In this document: piece after piece, positions 1 to 6,844 of the stretch
Layout: every line of letters begins with the position of its first letter
Numbering within the stretch: the first letter of the stretch is position 1
Assembly (NCBI GenBank): GCA_964649195.1
Contig: CAZYPK010000202.1
Location: 1-8,100 of the forward strand
Direction of reading: 5' to 3'
Length of the DNA stretch: 8,100 nucleotides
Source of the DNA: JTS-RE9 sp964649195
Lineage (GTDB): Bacteria > Planctomycetota > Phycisphaerae > Phycisphaerales > Phycisphaeraceae
Notes under the pieces: generated by a model
What the model saw: only the letters and a program-made list of their open reading frames with translations
Databases searched by the model: none
What the model was told of the DNA's origin: nothing
Position numbers and translations under genes: made by a program

Positions 1-313
1 CCCCGCACCCCCCGCGGGGGGACGCCGATCAGACACATTTGTAAGATACAAGGCTTTGCGCAAGCCCCGGCCCAGGTGACCATCGACTTTCAGTGGCGCC
101 ACCTTGCTTCGTGCGCCTGGGACCGGGGGCCGGGGCTTCGCGGACTCAGCCCCAGCCACCCACCGCCGCGGACTCAGCCCCAGCCACCCGGCGCCACGAA
201 CTTCACCTGTGGAATATGATGCTCCATCGGCCCCGACCGGTTCGTTACCCCCGGCACGAAATCATCAAGATATGGTGCGGCTGTCAGGCCATTTACACCT
301 TTGATCGGATGCA
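1..313. other. Intergenic region without a supported gene
   Basis: I see no credible coding region in these 313 bases. The short open frames here are rich in Pro, Arg and Ala and run through repeat sequence. Visible structure: a 14-bp perfect palindrome of six C, GC and six G (8-21); a small inverted repeat TTGTA-AGA-TACAA (39-51); a hairpin GGCTT-loop-AAGCC (52-66); and the hairpin repeat described separately (129-189). A TATGAT hexamer (215-220) resembles a -10 box, but no matching -35 box lies at normal spacing, so no promoter is called. The promoter of the downstream secreted cytochrome gene should lie between about 190 and 300. The GC palindrome could end an upstream gene outside the window, but it has no T-tract. 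Confidence 0.6.
129..189 (-). repeat. Hairpin repeat with a tandem half-copy
   Basis: Positions 139-161 and 167-189 are identical over 23 bases (period 28), containing GACTCAGCCCCAGCCACCC. Read on the minus strand, 156-149 (GCTGGGGC) can pair with 136-129 (GCCCCGGC), giving an 8-bp stem with one U-G pair and a 12-base loop. The second unit lacks its own second arm, so it looks like a partial duplication. The same sequence, 18 of 19 bases over the core, recurs at 8062-8080 in the opposite orientation, so this is a dispersed family and not a local accident. Its function is unknown; a REP-like intergenic element or transcript-end structure is possible. It is not a CRISPR: only two units, with a 5-base gap. 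Confidence 0.7.
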
Positions 314-3300
314 ATGACCATGTTCAAGTCTTCGTCCCGCCTCGCGCTGCTCATCGTCCCCCTGCTGCTTGCCTCGGCCGCCGCCGCCGACAACGCGCCG
401 CCTGATGTCGTGCGTTTCAACCGCGACATCCGCCCGATCCTCTCGGACAATTGCTTTCACTGTCACGGCCCCGATGAAAAGCATCGCAAGGCCAAACTCC
501 GCCTCGATGTCGAAGAGGATGCCAAGCGTTTGATCGATGGCGTCGCCCCGTTCAAGGGTGGCGACCTGAAGGCGAGCGATGTCTGGCGGGTCATCAGCAC
601 GAAGGACCTCGATGAACGCATGCCGCCGGTGAAGTCGAACAAATCGCTCACCGCCCATCAGGTTTCGTTGATCGGGAAATGGATCGAGCAGGGCGCCAAA
701 TGGGAGGGACACTGGTCGTTTGCCGCGCCGGAGAAGCCCGCGTTGCCACAGGTTTCCAACGCCGGCTGGGCCAGGACGCCGATCGATCATTTCATCCTTG
801 CCCGGCTCGATCGCGCCGGCCTTTCACCATCCCCTGAAGCGGACCGGGCGTCGCTGATTCGGCGCGTCTCTTTCGATGTCACCGGTCTGCCGCCGACGCT
901 GGGCGAACTGGATCGCTTCGAGAATGAGAAAAGCGTCGCCTGGTACGAAGCGATGGTCGATCACTACCTCGCCAAGCCGGCCTTTGGCGAACGCATGACG
1001 CTGGCATGGATGGATGCGGCCCGCTACGGCGACACCAGCGTCTTCCACGCCGATGGTCCGCGCTTCATGTGGCCGTGGCGCGACTGGGTGATCGAAGCCT
1101 ACAACCGCAACATGCCGTTCGATCAGTTCACCGTCGATCAGATCGCCGGCGACCTGATTCCCGATGGCGATGTGAAACGGAAAATCGCCTCCGGCTTCAA
1201 CCGCAACAACGGCACCACCGATGAAGGCGGCGCCATCGCCGAGGAATACCGCGTTGAATACGTCGTCGATCGCGTCAGGACCACCGCCAACGTCTGGCTG
1301 GGGCTTTCGATGGAATGCGCCCAGTGCCACGACCATAAGTATGATCCGATTTCACAAAAGGAATACTTCGGCTTCTACGCTTTTTTCAACCAGACCACCG
1401 ACCCCGGCATGCAGACCCGCAACGGGAACCAGGCCCCGGTGGTGAACGTGCCTGATCCGAAAAAAGAGGCGCAGCTTGCGGCGGCAACCGCAAGGCTGGC
1501 CGAGACCGATCGGAAGATCGCCGAGCATCGCGCCAAGGTCGAGCCGGCCTTTGCCGCCTGGACGAAGGAGATGAGCGGCAAGGTTCAGATCGATGGCGCT
1601 TCGCAGGCGCCGACGGACCTTTACATGCACCTGAACTTCGAGGAAGGCAAGGGCGCCACCACCGCCGACGCGATCGATGCGAAGCGCACGGGCAACATCA
1701 AAGGCGGTGCCAAGTGGGCCGCCGGCAAGCATGGCGGGGCGTTTCATGTCGATCGCAAAAACTGGATCGAGTTCGGCAAGGACCTGGCCAACTTCGACCG
1801 CACCGATGCCTACAGCTTCGGCTGCTGGGTCAAGCCTGATGATGCGGGCAACGGCGTGCCGCTCTCGAAGATGGATGACGCCAGGGGCTACCGCGGATGG
1901 GACCTCTATGTGAACAACGGCCACGTTGCCGTACACATCATCAGCAACTGGCCCGGTGACGCCATCAAGGTCAACACCAAGGCGAAGATCAAGCCCAAGG
2001 ATTGGAACCACCTCTTCGTCACCTACGACGGCTCCTCCAAGGCGGCCGGCATCAAGATCTACATCAACGGCCAGGTGCAGGAATGGACCATCGAGCAGGA
2101 CGGCCTCAAGAGCACCACGAAAGGCGACGCGCCGCTTCAGGTTGGCCGGCGTCATCCCGGATCGCCTTTTGCCGGCCTCGTCGATGATGTCCGCATCTTC
2201 CTCCGCGCCCTGCCCCCGACCGAGGTCGCCGCCATCGCCGGTTCCGATCCGATCGGCCCCATTCTCGCGGTCGAAGCCGACAAGCGGACGCCGCAGCAAA
2301 TCGAAACCCTGCGGAATCATTACCTGGGCAGCGTGGACAAAACCTTCGCCGCATTGAACAACGAGAAGGCGAAAATCAACGGTGAAATCGAGGGCCTCAA
2401 GAAATCCACCATCACCAGCATGATCATGGGCGAGATGGGCAAGCCCCGCGAAACCTATCTGCTGGTGCGGGGCCACTACGCATCGCCGGACAAGAGCGAG
2501 GTGATCAAGCCCGATGTTCCCGGAGTGTTTCCGAAACTGGCCGAGGATCAGCCGGCCAACCGGCTGGGACTGGCCCGGTGGATCGTCGATGCCCGCAATC
2601 CGCTGACGGCCCGCGTCGCGGTCAACCGCTACTGGGCGATGTTTTTCGGTCGCGGCCTCGTCGAAACCGGCGCCGACTTTGGAGCGCAAGGCTCCTGGCC
2701 TTCGCATCCCGAACTGCTCGACTGGCTCGCCGTCGATTTCCGGGAACACAAGTGGGATGTGAAGCGGACCCTCAAACAGATTCTGCTCTCGGCCACCTAT
2801 CGCCAGCGGTCGCACAACCCGCCTGAGCTTCGCGCCAGGGACCCGCTGAACCTCCTGCTGGCGCGCGGGCCGCGCTTCCGGCTTCAGGGCGACTTCATCC
2901 GCGATTCGGCGCTGGCCATCAGCGGGCTGCTCGTCGATGAGGTGGGCGGACCCGGCGTCAAGCCTTATCAACCCGAACTGTGGAACGAAGTCTCCCTTGA
3001 CGGCAACCTGCGCTTCGTGCAGGACAAGGGCGACAACCTCTTCCGCAAGAGCATGTACATCTACTGGAAGCGATCGGCCCCGCATCCGGGCATGACGCTC
3101 TTTGACGCCCCCACGCGCGAAGCCTGCGTCGTGCAGCGGCCCATCACCAACACGCCGCTCCAGGCGCTCTACGCGATGAACGACATCCAGTTCGTCGAAG
3201 CCGCCCGCGTGTTGGCGCAGCGGATGATCAGGGAAGGCGGCGCAACACCGCAGGAGCGCATCGCCTATGGCCATCGGCTCGCCACCGCGCGAAAGCCCGG

Positions 3301-3499
3301 CTCCGGCGCGACGGCCATCCTCACCCGACTCTACGAATCCGAACTGGCCAAATACAAGGCGAACCCCGACGCCGCGAAAAAGCTGCTCGCCACCGGCGAT
3401 TCGCCCCGCGATGACAAGCTCGATGCAAGCGAGCACGCGGCCTGGACCATCGTGGCGACCACCCTTTTGAACATGGATGCAACCCTCACCAAGTATTGA
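314..3499 (+). CDS. Secreted PSCyt1-DUF1549-LamG-DUF1553 protein (putative c-type cytochrome)
   Basis: A 1061-residue exported protein of a planctomycete-expanded family with no established enzymatic role. Residues 1-25 form a Sec signal peptide (basic start, hydrophobic LALLIVPLLLASAAAA) with no lipobox. Residues about 33-130 match a PSCyt1 cytochrome domain with heme-binding motif C47-F-H-C50-H51. DUF1549 spans about 155-360 and carries a second CxxCH, C335-A-Q-C338-H339, followed by DHKYDP. A helical, charged segment (383-425) leads into a concanavalin/laminin-G-like domain (about 435-640, with YINGQV and GLVDDVRIF), then a second helical segment (655-700). DUF1553 runs from about 745 to the C-terminus (NRYWAMFFGRGLVETGADFG, NTPLQALYAMND, final LNMDATLTKY). 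Heme attachment is inferred from the motifs. A role in redox-linked, extracytoplasmic polysaccharide processing is a common guess, and the LamG domain fits glycan or protein binding. The start could also be the ATG at 320; neither has a good ribosome site. The reading frame is intact. The usual partner, DUF1501, lies downstream but is separated by inserted DNA. Confidence 0.93.
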   Translation: MTMFKSSSRLALLIVPLLLASAAAADNAPPDVVRFNRDIRPILSDNCFHCHGPDEKHRKAKLRLDVEEDAKRLIDGVAPFKGGDLKASDVWRVISTKDLDERMPPVKSNKSLTAHQVSLIGKWIEQGAKWEGHWSFAAPEKPALPQVSNAGWARTPIDHFILARLDRAGLSPSPEADRASLIRRVSFDVTGLPPTLGELDRFENEKSVAWYEAMVDHYLAKPAFGERMTLAWMDAARYGDTSVFHADGPRFMWPWRDWVIEAYNRNMPFDQFTVDQIAGDLIPDGDVKRKIASGFNRNNGTTDEGGAIAEEYRVEYVVDRVRTTANVWLGLSMECAQCHDHKYDPISQKEYFGFYAFFNQTTDPGMQTRNGNQAPVVNVPDPKKEAQLAAATARLAETDRKIAEHRAKVEPAFAAWTKEMSGKVQIDGASQAPTDLYMHLNFEEGKGATTADAIDAKRTGNIKGGAKWAAGKHGGAFHVDRKNWIEFGKDLANFDRTDAYSFGCWVKPDDAGNGVPLSKMDDARGYRGWDLYVNNGHVAVHIISNWPGDAIKVNTKAKIKPKDWNHLFVTYDGSSKAAGIKIYINGQVQEWTIEQDGLKSTTKGDAPLQVGRRHPGSPFAGLVDDVRIFLRALPPTEVAAIAGSDPIGPILAVEADKRTPQQIETLRNHYLGSVDKTFAALNNEKAKINGEIEGLKKSTITSMIMGEMGKPRETYLLVRGHYASPDKSEVIKPDVPGVFPKLAEDQPANRLGLARWIVDARNPLTARVAVNRYWAMFFGRGLVETGADFGAQGSWPSHPELLDWLAVDFREHKWDVKRTLKQILLSATYRQRSHNPPELRARDPLNLLLARGPRFRLQGDFIRDSALAISGLLVDEVGGPGVKPYQPELWNEVSLDGNLRFVQDKGDNLFRKSMYIYWKRSAPHPGMTLFDAPTREACVVQRPITNTPLQALYAMNDIQFVEAARVLAQRMIREGGATPQERIAYGHRLATARKPGSGATAILTRLYESELAKYKANPDAAKKLLATGDSPRDDKLDASEHAAWTIVATTLLNMDATLTKY

Positions 3500-3507
3500 G
3501 CAACCCC

Positions 3508-4374
3508 ATGCGATACACAATCCCTTTCATCCTGATCGCCCTCCTCTTCGCGGCGGCTGCCGCGTCCGCCCAGACCGCTGACGACATCACCGCGCTCATC
3601 AATCGGCTTGTCGATCTCGACTCGATCGATGTGGCCAGGGACGTGAAGTTCCGCGAGGGCCTGACGCCGTCGCTGCACGAGCTTGATGCCGATGAGTCGA
3701 AGATGACGGTGTTGAAGGATCCTTACGAGGTGTTCGGCAGGAACAAGCCGGGCGGTGCCGGGTGGTATCGCGTGACGATCACGGTGCCGGAAAAGATCGG
3801 CAGGTTCGCGGTGCCCCAGGGCGGCTACAGGCTGGGCGTGGAGAGCAACGTGCTGGGAGCGTGGGAGATTTACACCTACATCAACGGCAAACCGGCGGGC
3901 AGCGCGATGGCATCGGGCGTGCCGCGGGTGCTGGTGCGGGGCCATGTGCTGTCCACCGCGAACCAGCCGGCGACGGCGTGGATGAGCAACGCCCCGCTGC
4001 CGTGCAAGCCCGGCGACAAGATCACCGTGGCGATCCTGGCGACCGCCTCGCCGCTGGGCCAGGGCAGTTCCGAAGGCTTCGGCCTGCGCCACCTGCGGCT
4101 GCGCTTCGCCCTGGCGCACACCTTTCAGCGCCAGCCGTTCTTCGGCGCGGTGCGCGACGGCGGCGGCAGCCACGCCGGACGAGGCCTCATCGGCGCACGC
4201 GAGATGCTGGCGACCCTCAAGGGCGATGAACTGGCGGCGCTCCGGGAAAAACTCCAAGGCCCGCTGTCGCGCCTCGACGCCGTTTTCGCCGCCGCCGAGA
4301 CCGGCGTGCTCGACAACCTGACCAGGGCAATGACCGCCGCGAGCAGGGATATCGACGCGGCGCTGAAGAAGTAA
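3508..4374 (+). CDS. Small secreted protein, possible galactose-binding-like domain
   Basis: A 288-residue protein I cannot assign to a named family. The ATG at 3508 is chosen because it gives a clean signal peptide (MRYTIPFILIALLFAAAAAS-AQ). A TTG at 3496, overlapping the preceding stop codon, would add four residues ahead of it. After a short helical region (25-60), residues about 70-200 look beta-rich. The stretch WYRVTITVPEKIG (86-98) followed by YTYINGKPAG (122-131) resembles the pattern of jelly-roll, galactose-binding-like domains found beside glycosidases and esterases. This is an impression, not a family match. There is a single cysteine (166). The C-terminal 50 residues are predicted helical and charged (ALREKLQGPLSRLDAVFAAA). 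The start is 8 bases after the upstream stop, so co-transcription with the cytochrome-type gene is very likely, and the product probably works with it in the periplasm or at the cell surface. The gene ends 5 bases before an inverted-repeat element. Confidence 0.85.
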   Translation: MRYTIPFILIALLFAAAAASAQTADDITALINRLVDLDSIDVARDVKFREGLTPSLHELDADESKMTVLKDPYEVFGRNKPGGAGWYRVTITVPEKIGRFAVPQGGYRLGVESNVLGAWEIYTYINGKPAGSAMASGVPRVLVRGHVLSTANQPATAWMSNAPLPCKPGDKITVAILATASPLGQGSSEGFGLRHLRLRFALAHTFQRQPFFGAVRDGGGSHAGRGLIGAREMLATLKGDELAALREKLQGPLSRLDAVFAAAETGVLDNLTRAMTAASRDIDAALKK

Positions 4375-4379
4375 ACAAG

Positions 4380-4466
4380 GGGACTCCTGAATAACCTCGC
4401 ACTCAAGCCGCTTGCGGCGTAGCAATCCCCTGGTTCACGGTACATCGGGGGTTATTCAGAAGTCCC
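4380..4466. mobile_element. 87-bp MITE-like element with 19-bp terminal inverted repeats
   Basis: The left end (4380-4398) and the right end (4448-4466, reverse complement) match at 17 of 19 positions; the shared sequence is GGGACTYCTGAATAACCYC. The trinucleotide AAG lies immediately outside both ends (4377-4379 and 4467-4469), as expected for a 3-bp target duplication. The interior is only 49 bases, contains a GCCGC-TT-GCGGC hairpin (4407-4418) and has no coding capacity. The size, terminal repeats and flanking duplication fit a miniature inverted-repeat transposable element mobilised by a transposase elsewhere. The 3-bp duplication would suit some IS5-family groups, but I cannot name a parent element. 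When transcribed, the arms would form a long stem just after the upstream stop codon, so the element could also work as a terminator. Confidence 0.7.
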
Positions 4467-4678
4467 AAGAAAGTAATTGGCGCAGGCGTCGAACATGCTT
4501 CGCGCACGACTGCGCCTACAATGCCAGACAAATGGATGTTAAAGATTGATTCAGCTTGGGGGAATGCATGCCTTACGGTTTCAACGATGTCGAGTGGAAG
4601 CGTGCGAATGCTGGAACAAAGAATTGACATTCCTTTACTCCGCATGGAAAGGGCAGGTTTGAACTTGGAGCATCACCC
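4467..4678. other. AT-richer spacer upstream of the toxin-antitoxin module
   Basis: This stretch is visibly less GC-rich than the flanking genes (stretches such as AAATGGATGTTAAAGATTG) and holds no supported gene. The two very short in-frame stretches starting at 4564 and 4568 have no coding support. An inverted repeat GGCGCAG (4479-4485) / CTGCGCC (4510-4516) could form a 7-bp hairpin. A perfect TTGACA (4624-4629) is a candidate -35 box, but no good -10 box follows at 16-18 bases. TAAAGAT near 4540 is another weak -10-like string. The promoter and operator of the toxin-antitoxin module are expected here because genes of this type are normally self-regulated. Confidence 0.5.
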
Positions 4679-4984
4679 ATGGCCACAGTGACGACTCACC
4701 CATTGATCGTGAAGACACCAGGCACCTGCGGCGGGCGTCCGCGTATCGACGGCCACCGCATCCGCGTGCAGGACGTCGTGAGCATGTATTACGTGCGCGG
4801 CCACTCCCCGGAAGAAATCCTGGATGATTTTCCAAGCCTCAGCCTGGTGAAGATTCACGCGGCCCTGGCGTACTATCACGACCATCGCGAAGAACTGGAC
4901 CGCGAGATGCGCGAAGAGGCCGAATTCGTCGAGCGATTCAAGCGCGAGCATCCCGGGAATGTCATCGACTGGAAGGAGGTGTGA
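4679..4984 (+). CDS. DUF433 family antitoxin
   Basis: A 101-residue protein of the DUF433 (VapB-like) family, the usual upstream partner of a DUF5615 PIN-like toxin. The hallmark CGGRPRIDGHRIRV lies at residues 17-30 and matches the family pattern of a Gly-Gly-Arg-Pro turn followed by a small beta strand. Residues 43-65 (SPEEILDDFPSLSLVKIHAAL) form the family's helix-turn-helix-like segment, likely used for DNA binding and autoregulation. The charged C-terminal tail (66-101, EELDREMREEAEFVERFKRE) is probably the toxin-binding arm. The start is supported by GGAG at 4667-4670, eight bases upstream. The stop TGA overlaps the toxin start by one base. The antitoxin role is inferred from family and gene order; a labile cytoplasmic protein that binds the toxin is expected. 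Confidence 0.9.
   Translation: MATVTTHPLIVKTPGTCGGRPRIDGHRIRVQDVVSMYYVRGHSPEEILDDFPSLSLVKIHAALAYYHDHREELDREMREEAEFVERFKREHPGNVIDWKEV
4973..4980 (+). promoter_or_regulatory. Strong ribosome binding site for the toxin gene
   Basis: AAGGAGGT, a perfect match to the anti-Shine-Dalgarno sequence, lies inside the last codons of the antitoxin gene. It is 3 bases before the ATG at 4984 and directly abuts the GTG at 4981. The spacing rules out GTG and favours ATG as the toxin start, giving a TGATG stop-start overlap typical of translational coupling. Confidence 0.75.
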
Positions 4985-5319
4985 TGGAAAAGCTGATCGC
5001 GGACGAGCACGTGGAAAGGGCGCTGGTCAGCGGATTGCGACTCAAGGACGTCGATGTCGTCACCGCGCAGGAGTGCGGGCTGACCGGATTCGACGATGAA
5101 GATTTGCTGGCCTTCGCCACCGCGGATGGCCGCATCGTGATCACCAACGACAAGGACTTTCCGGCGATTCACGCGGCATGGCTCGCCGCCAGCCGCCCCC
5201 ATGGCGGGATCATCTACTGGCGCCAGACCAAGTACTCCGTGGGCCACGCCATTCGTCGAATCGTCGCCGTCATGAAATTTCCGACGATCGATCCCGTGAA
5301 CGCTTTGATCTACCTTTGA
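4984..5319 (+). CDS. DUF5615 PIN-like toxin
   Basis: A 111-residue protein of the DUF5615 family, small PIN-fold proteins thought to be RNA-cleaving toxins paired with DUF433. The family hallmarks are present: ADEHV at residues 6-10 (acidic D7, E8), VDVVTAQECGL (23-33), DDEDLLAFATADGR (37-50, with D40) and ITNDKDFP (53-60, with D56 and D58). These acidic residues are the expected metal-binding cluster, and none appears to be missing, so the toxin is probably intact. The ATG at 4984 overlaps the antitoxin stop and has a strong Shine-Dalgarno site at 4973-4980. An upstream GTG at 4981 would add one residue but sits against that site. The gene ends 25 bases before a Tat-exported DUF1501 gene on the same strand. 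RNase activity is family inference, not shown here. Confidence 0.9.
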   Translation: MEKLIADEHVERALVSGLRLKDVDVVTAQECGLTGFDDEDLLAFATADGRIVITNDKDFPAIHAAWLAASRPHGGIIYWRQTKYSVGHAIRRIVAVMKFPTIDPVNALIYL

Positions 5320-5344
5320 CCTGAACCACCACCGCTGAGAGCAG

Positions 5345-6835
5345 ATGATGAACCCCGTCCAACACCGCGCCCTTCAAATCACCCGCCGCTATCTTCTCAC
5401 GCGCTCCGCCGGCATGCTCGGCGCCGCCGGTCTGGCTGCGGTGATGCAGCCGCAGCTTTTCGGCAATGCCGCCGCCCTGTCCGGGGAAGCGGGCAGGCTT
5501 AAGAATCCCGGCCTGCCGGGGCAGCCGGGGGTGCCGCATCACAAGGCCACCGCCAAGCGGGTCATCTATCTCTTCATGTCCGATGGCCCTTCGCACATCG
5601 ACATGTTCGATTACCACCCGGAAATGCGCAACTTCCACGGCCAGGAGCTGCCCGCCTCCATCCGCGGCGACCAGCGGATCACCGGCATGACCAGCGGGCA
5701 GAAATCATTCCCCTGCGTCGCGCCGATGTTCGAGATGAAAAAGTTCGGCGAGCATCAGACCTGGGTCAATGGCGACATCCTCCCTCACACCGCGTCCATC
5801 GTCGATGACATCACCATCATCAAGAGCATGAACACCGAGGCGATCAACCATGATCCCGCGATGACCTACATCAACACCGGCACGCAGCAGGTCGGCAAAC
5901 CCTCCATGGGCGCATGGCTCAGCTACGGCCTGGGTTCCATGAATGAAAACCTGCCCGCCTATGTCGTGATGATCAGCAAGGGCCGCGGCCAGCAGCAGGC
6001 GCTTTTCTCGCGTCTCTGGGGCGCCGGCTTCCTCCCTTCGCAGCATCAGGGCGTGCAGTTCCGCAGCGGCGCTTCGCCCGTGCTTTACCTGAATAATCCC
6101 GATGGACTCGATCGTGACACGCGACGAAACATGCTCAACGCACTGGGCAAACTCAACGAAGAAGAGTTTGAAAACTTCGGCGACAGCGAAACGCAGGCCC
6201 GCATCGCGCAGTACGAGATGGCCTATCGCATGCAGATGTCGGTGCCTGATGTCGTTGACCTCTCCAAGGAGCCTGAATCGACCTTCGAGCTTTACGGCCC
6301 CGATGCGAAGAAGCCGGGCACCTTTGCGTACAACTGCGTGCTGGCCCGCCGCATGGCCGAGCAGGGCGTGCGGTTCATCCAGCTCTTCCATCGCGGCTTC
6401 GATCAGCACGGCTCGCTGCCTTCGAATCTGCGCAGTCAATGCAAGGATGTCGATCAGGCCTGCGCAGGTCTCATCCGCGATCTGAAACAGCGGGGCATGT
6501 TCGAGGACACGCTCATCGTCTGCGGCGGCGAATTCGGCCGCACCATTTATTCGCAAGGCGCTTTGACGAAAGACAACCACGGCCGCGATCACCACGGCAG
6601 GGCCTTCACCACCTGGATCGCCGGCGGCGGCGCCAGGCGCGGCATCGAGTATGGCCGCACCGATGAATATGCCTGGAACATTCTCGAAAACCCCGTCCAC
6701 ATCAACGACCTCAACGCCACCATCCTGCACACGCTGGGCATCGATCACGAACGGCTCACCTTCAAATACCAGGGCCTGGATCAACGCCTCACCGGCGTCG
6801 AAGGCGCCAAGGTGGTCAGGGATGTGCTGATGTGA
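5345..6835 (+). CDS. Tat-exported DUF1501 protein (sulfatase/phosphatase-like fold)
   Basis: A 496-residue DUF1501 protein, distantly related to the alkaline phosphatase/sulfatase fold and typically encoded next to DUF1549/DUF1553 proteins. The N-terminus holds a twin-arginine signal: TRRYLL at residues 13-18, then a hydrophobic stretch (AGMLGAAGLAAVM) ending near residue 44. Recognisable family segments are IYLFMSDGPSHIDMFDYHP (74-92), SMNTEAINHDPA (161-172), CGGEFGRT (393-400), DNHGRDHHGRAF (410-421) and HINDLNATILHTLGIDHERL (452-471). The Asp/His residues in these segments are candidate metal ligands. Tat export suggests a folded protein, perhaps with cofactor, acting outside the membrane. 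The substrate is unknown; sulfated or other glycans are a guess from the genomic context. Two adjacent ATGs (5345, 5348) are possible; GAGAG at 5337-5341 is spaced better for 5348. The gene is only 25 bases from the toxin stop, so co-transcription is likely. Confidence 0.93.
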   Translation: MMNPVQHRALQITRRYLLTRSAGMLGAAGLAAVMQPQLFGNAAALSGEAGRLKNPGLPGQPGVPHHKATAKRVIYLFMSDGPSHIDMFDYHPEMRNFHGQELPASIRGDQRITGMTSGQKSFPCVAPMFEMKKFGEHQTWVNGDILPHTASIVDDITIIKSMNTEAINHDPAMTYINTGTQQVGKPSMGAWLSYGLGSMNENLPAYVVMISKGRGQQQALFSRLWGAGFLPSQHQGVQFRSGASPVLYLNNPDGLDRDTRRNMLNALGKLNEEEFENFGDSETQARIAQYEMAYRMQMSVPDVVDLSKEPESTFELYGPDAKKPGTFAYNCVLARRMAEQGVRFIQLFHRGFDQHGSLPSNLRSQCKDVDQACAGLIRDLKQRGMFEDTLIVCGGEFGRTIYSQGALTKDNHGRDHHGRAFTTWIAGGGARRGIEYGRTDEYAWNILENPVHINDLNATILHTLGIDHERLTFKYQGLDQRLTGVEGAKVVRDVLM

Positions 6836-6844
6836 CATTGTCCC

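Noticed and set aside
8..21. 14-bp perfect GC palindrome as a terminator
   Set aside because: There is no loop, no T-tract and no visible upstream gene; in GC-rich DNA this can arise by chance.
139..189. Possible CRISPR repeats (23-base units, period 28)
   Set aside because: There are only two units with a 5-base gap, the sequence recurs as a hairpin element elsewhere, and no cas genes are present.
93..317. Short overlapping open frames upstream of the cytochrome-type gene
   Set aside because: They run through repeat DNA, have Pro/Arg-rich low-complexity products and lack ribosome sites.
1352..3520. 722-codon open frame on the minus strand opposite the cytochrome-type gene
   Set aside because: It is an antisense shadow of a GC-rich gene: the composition is rich in Arg, Gly, Ala and Val, there is no recognisable domain, and the plus frame has clear family motifs throughout.
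3331..4425. 364-codon minus-strand open frame across the cytochrome end and the small secreted gene
   Set aside because: It crosses the junction of two supported plus-strand genes, starts inside the inverted-repeat element and resembles no family.
4564..4662. Two micro-ORFs (starts at 4564 and 4568) before the antitoxin
   Set aside because: At 32 and 19 codons, with no Shine-Dalgarno site and no recognisable sequence, they could be chance or remnants; not callable.
4679..5319. A complete new defence system around the toxin-antitoxin pair
   Set aside because: DUF433/DUF5615 is a known pairing, and no nuclease, helicase, ATPase or other effector gene accompanies it.
5705..6838. 377-codon minus-strand open frame opposite DUF1501
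   Set aside because: The plus-strand DUF1501 motifs span the same bases; the antisense product shows no domain and has no sensible ribosome site.
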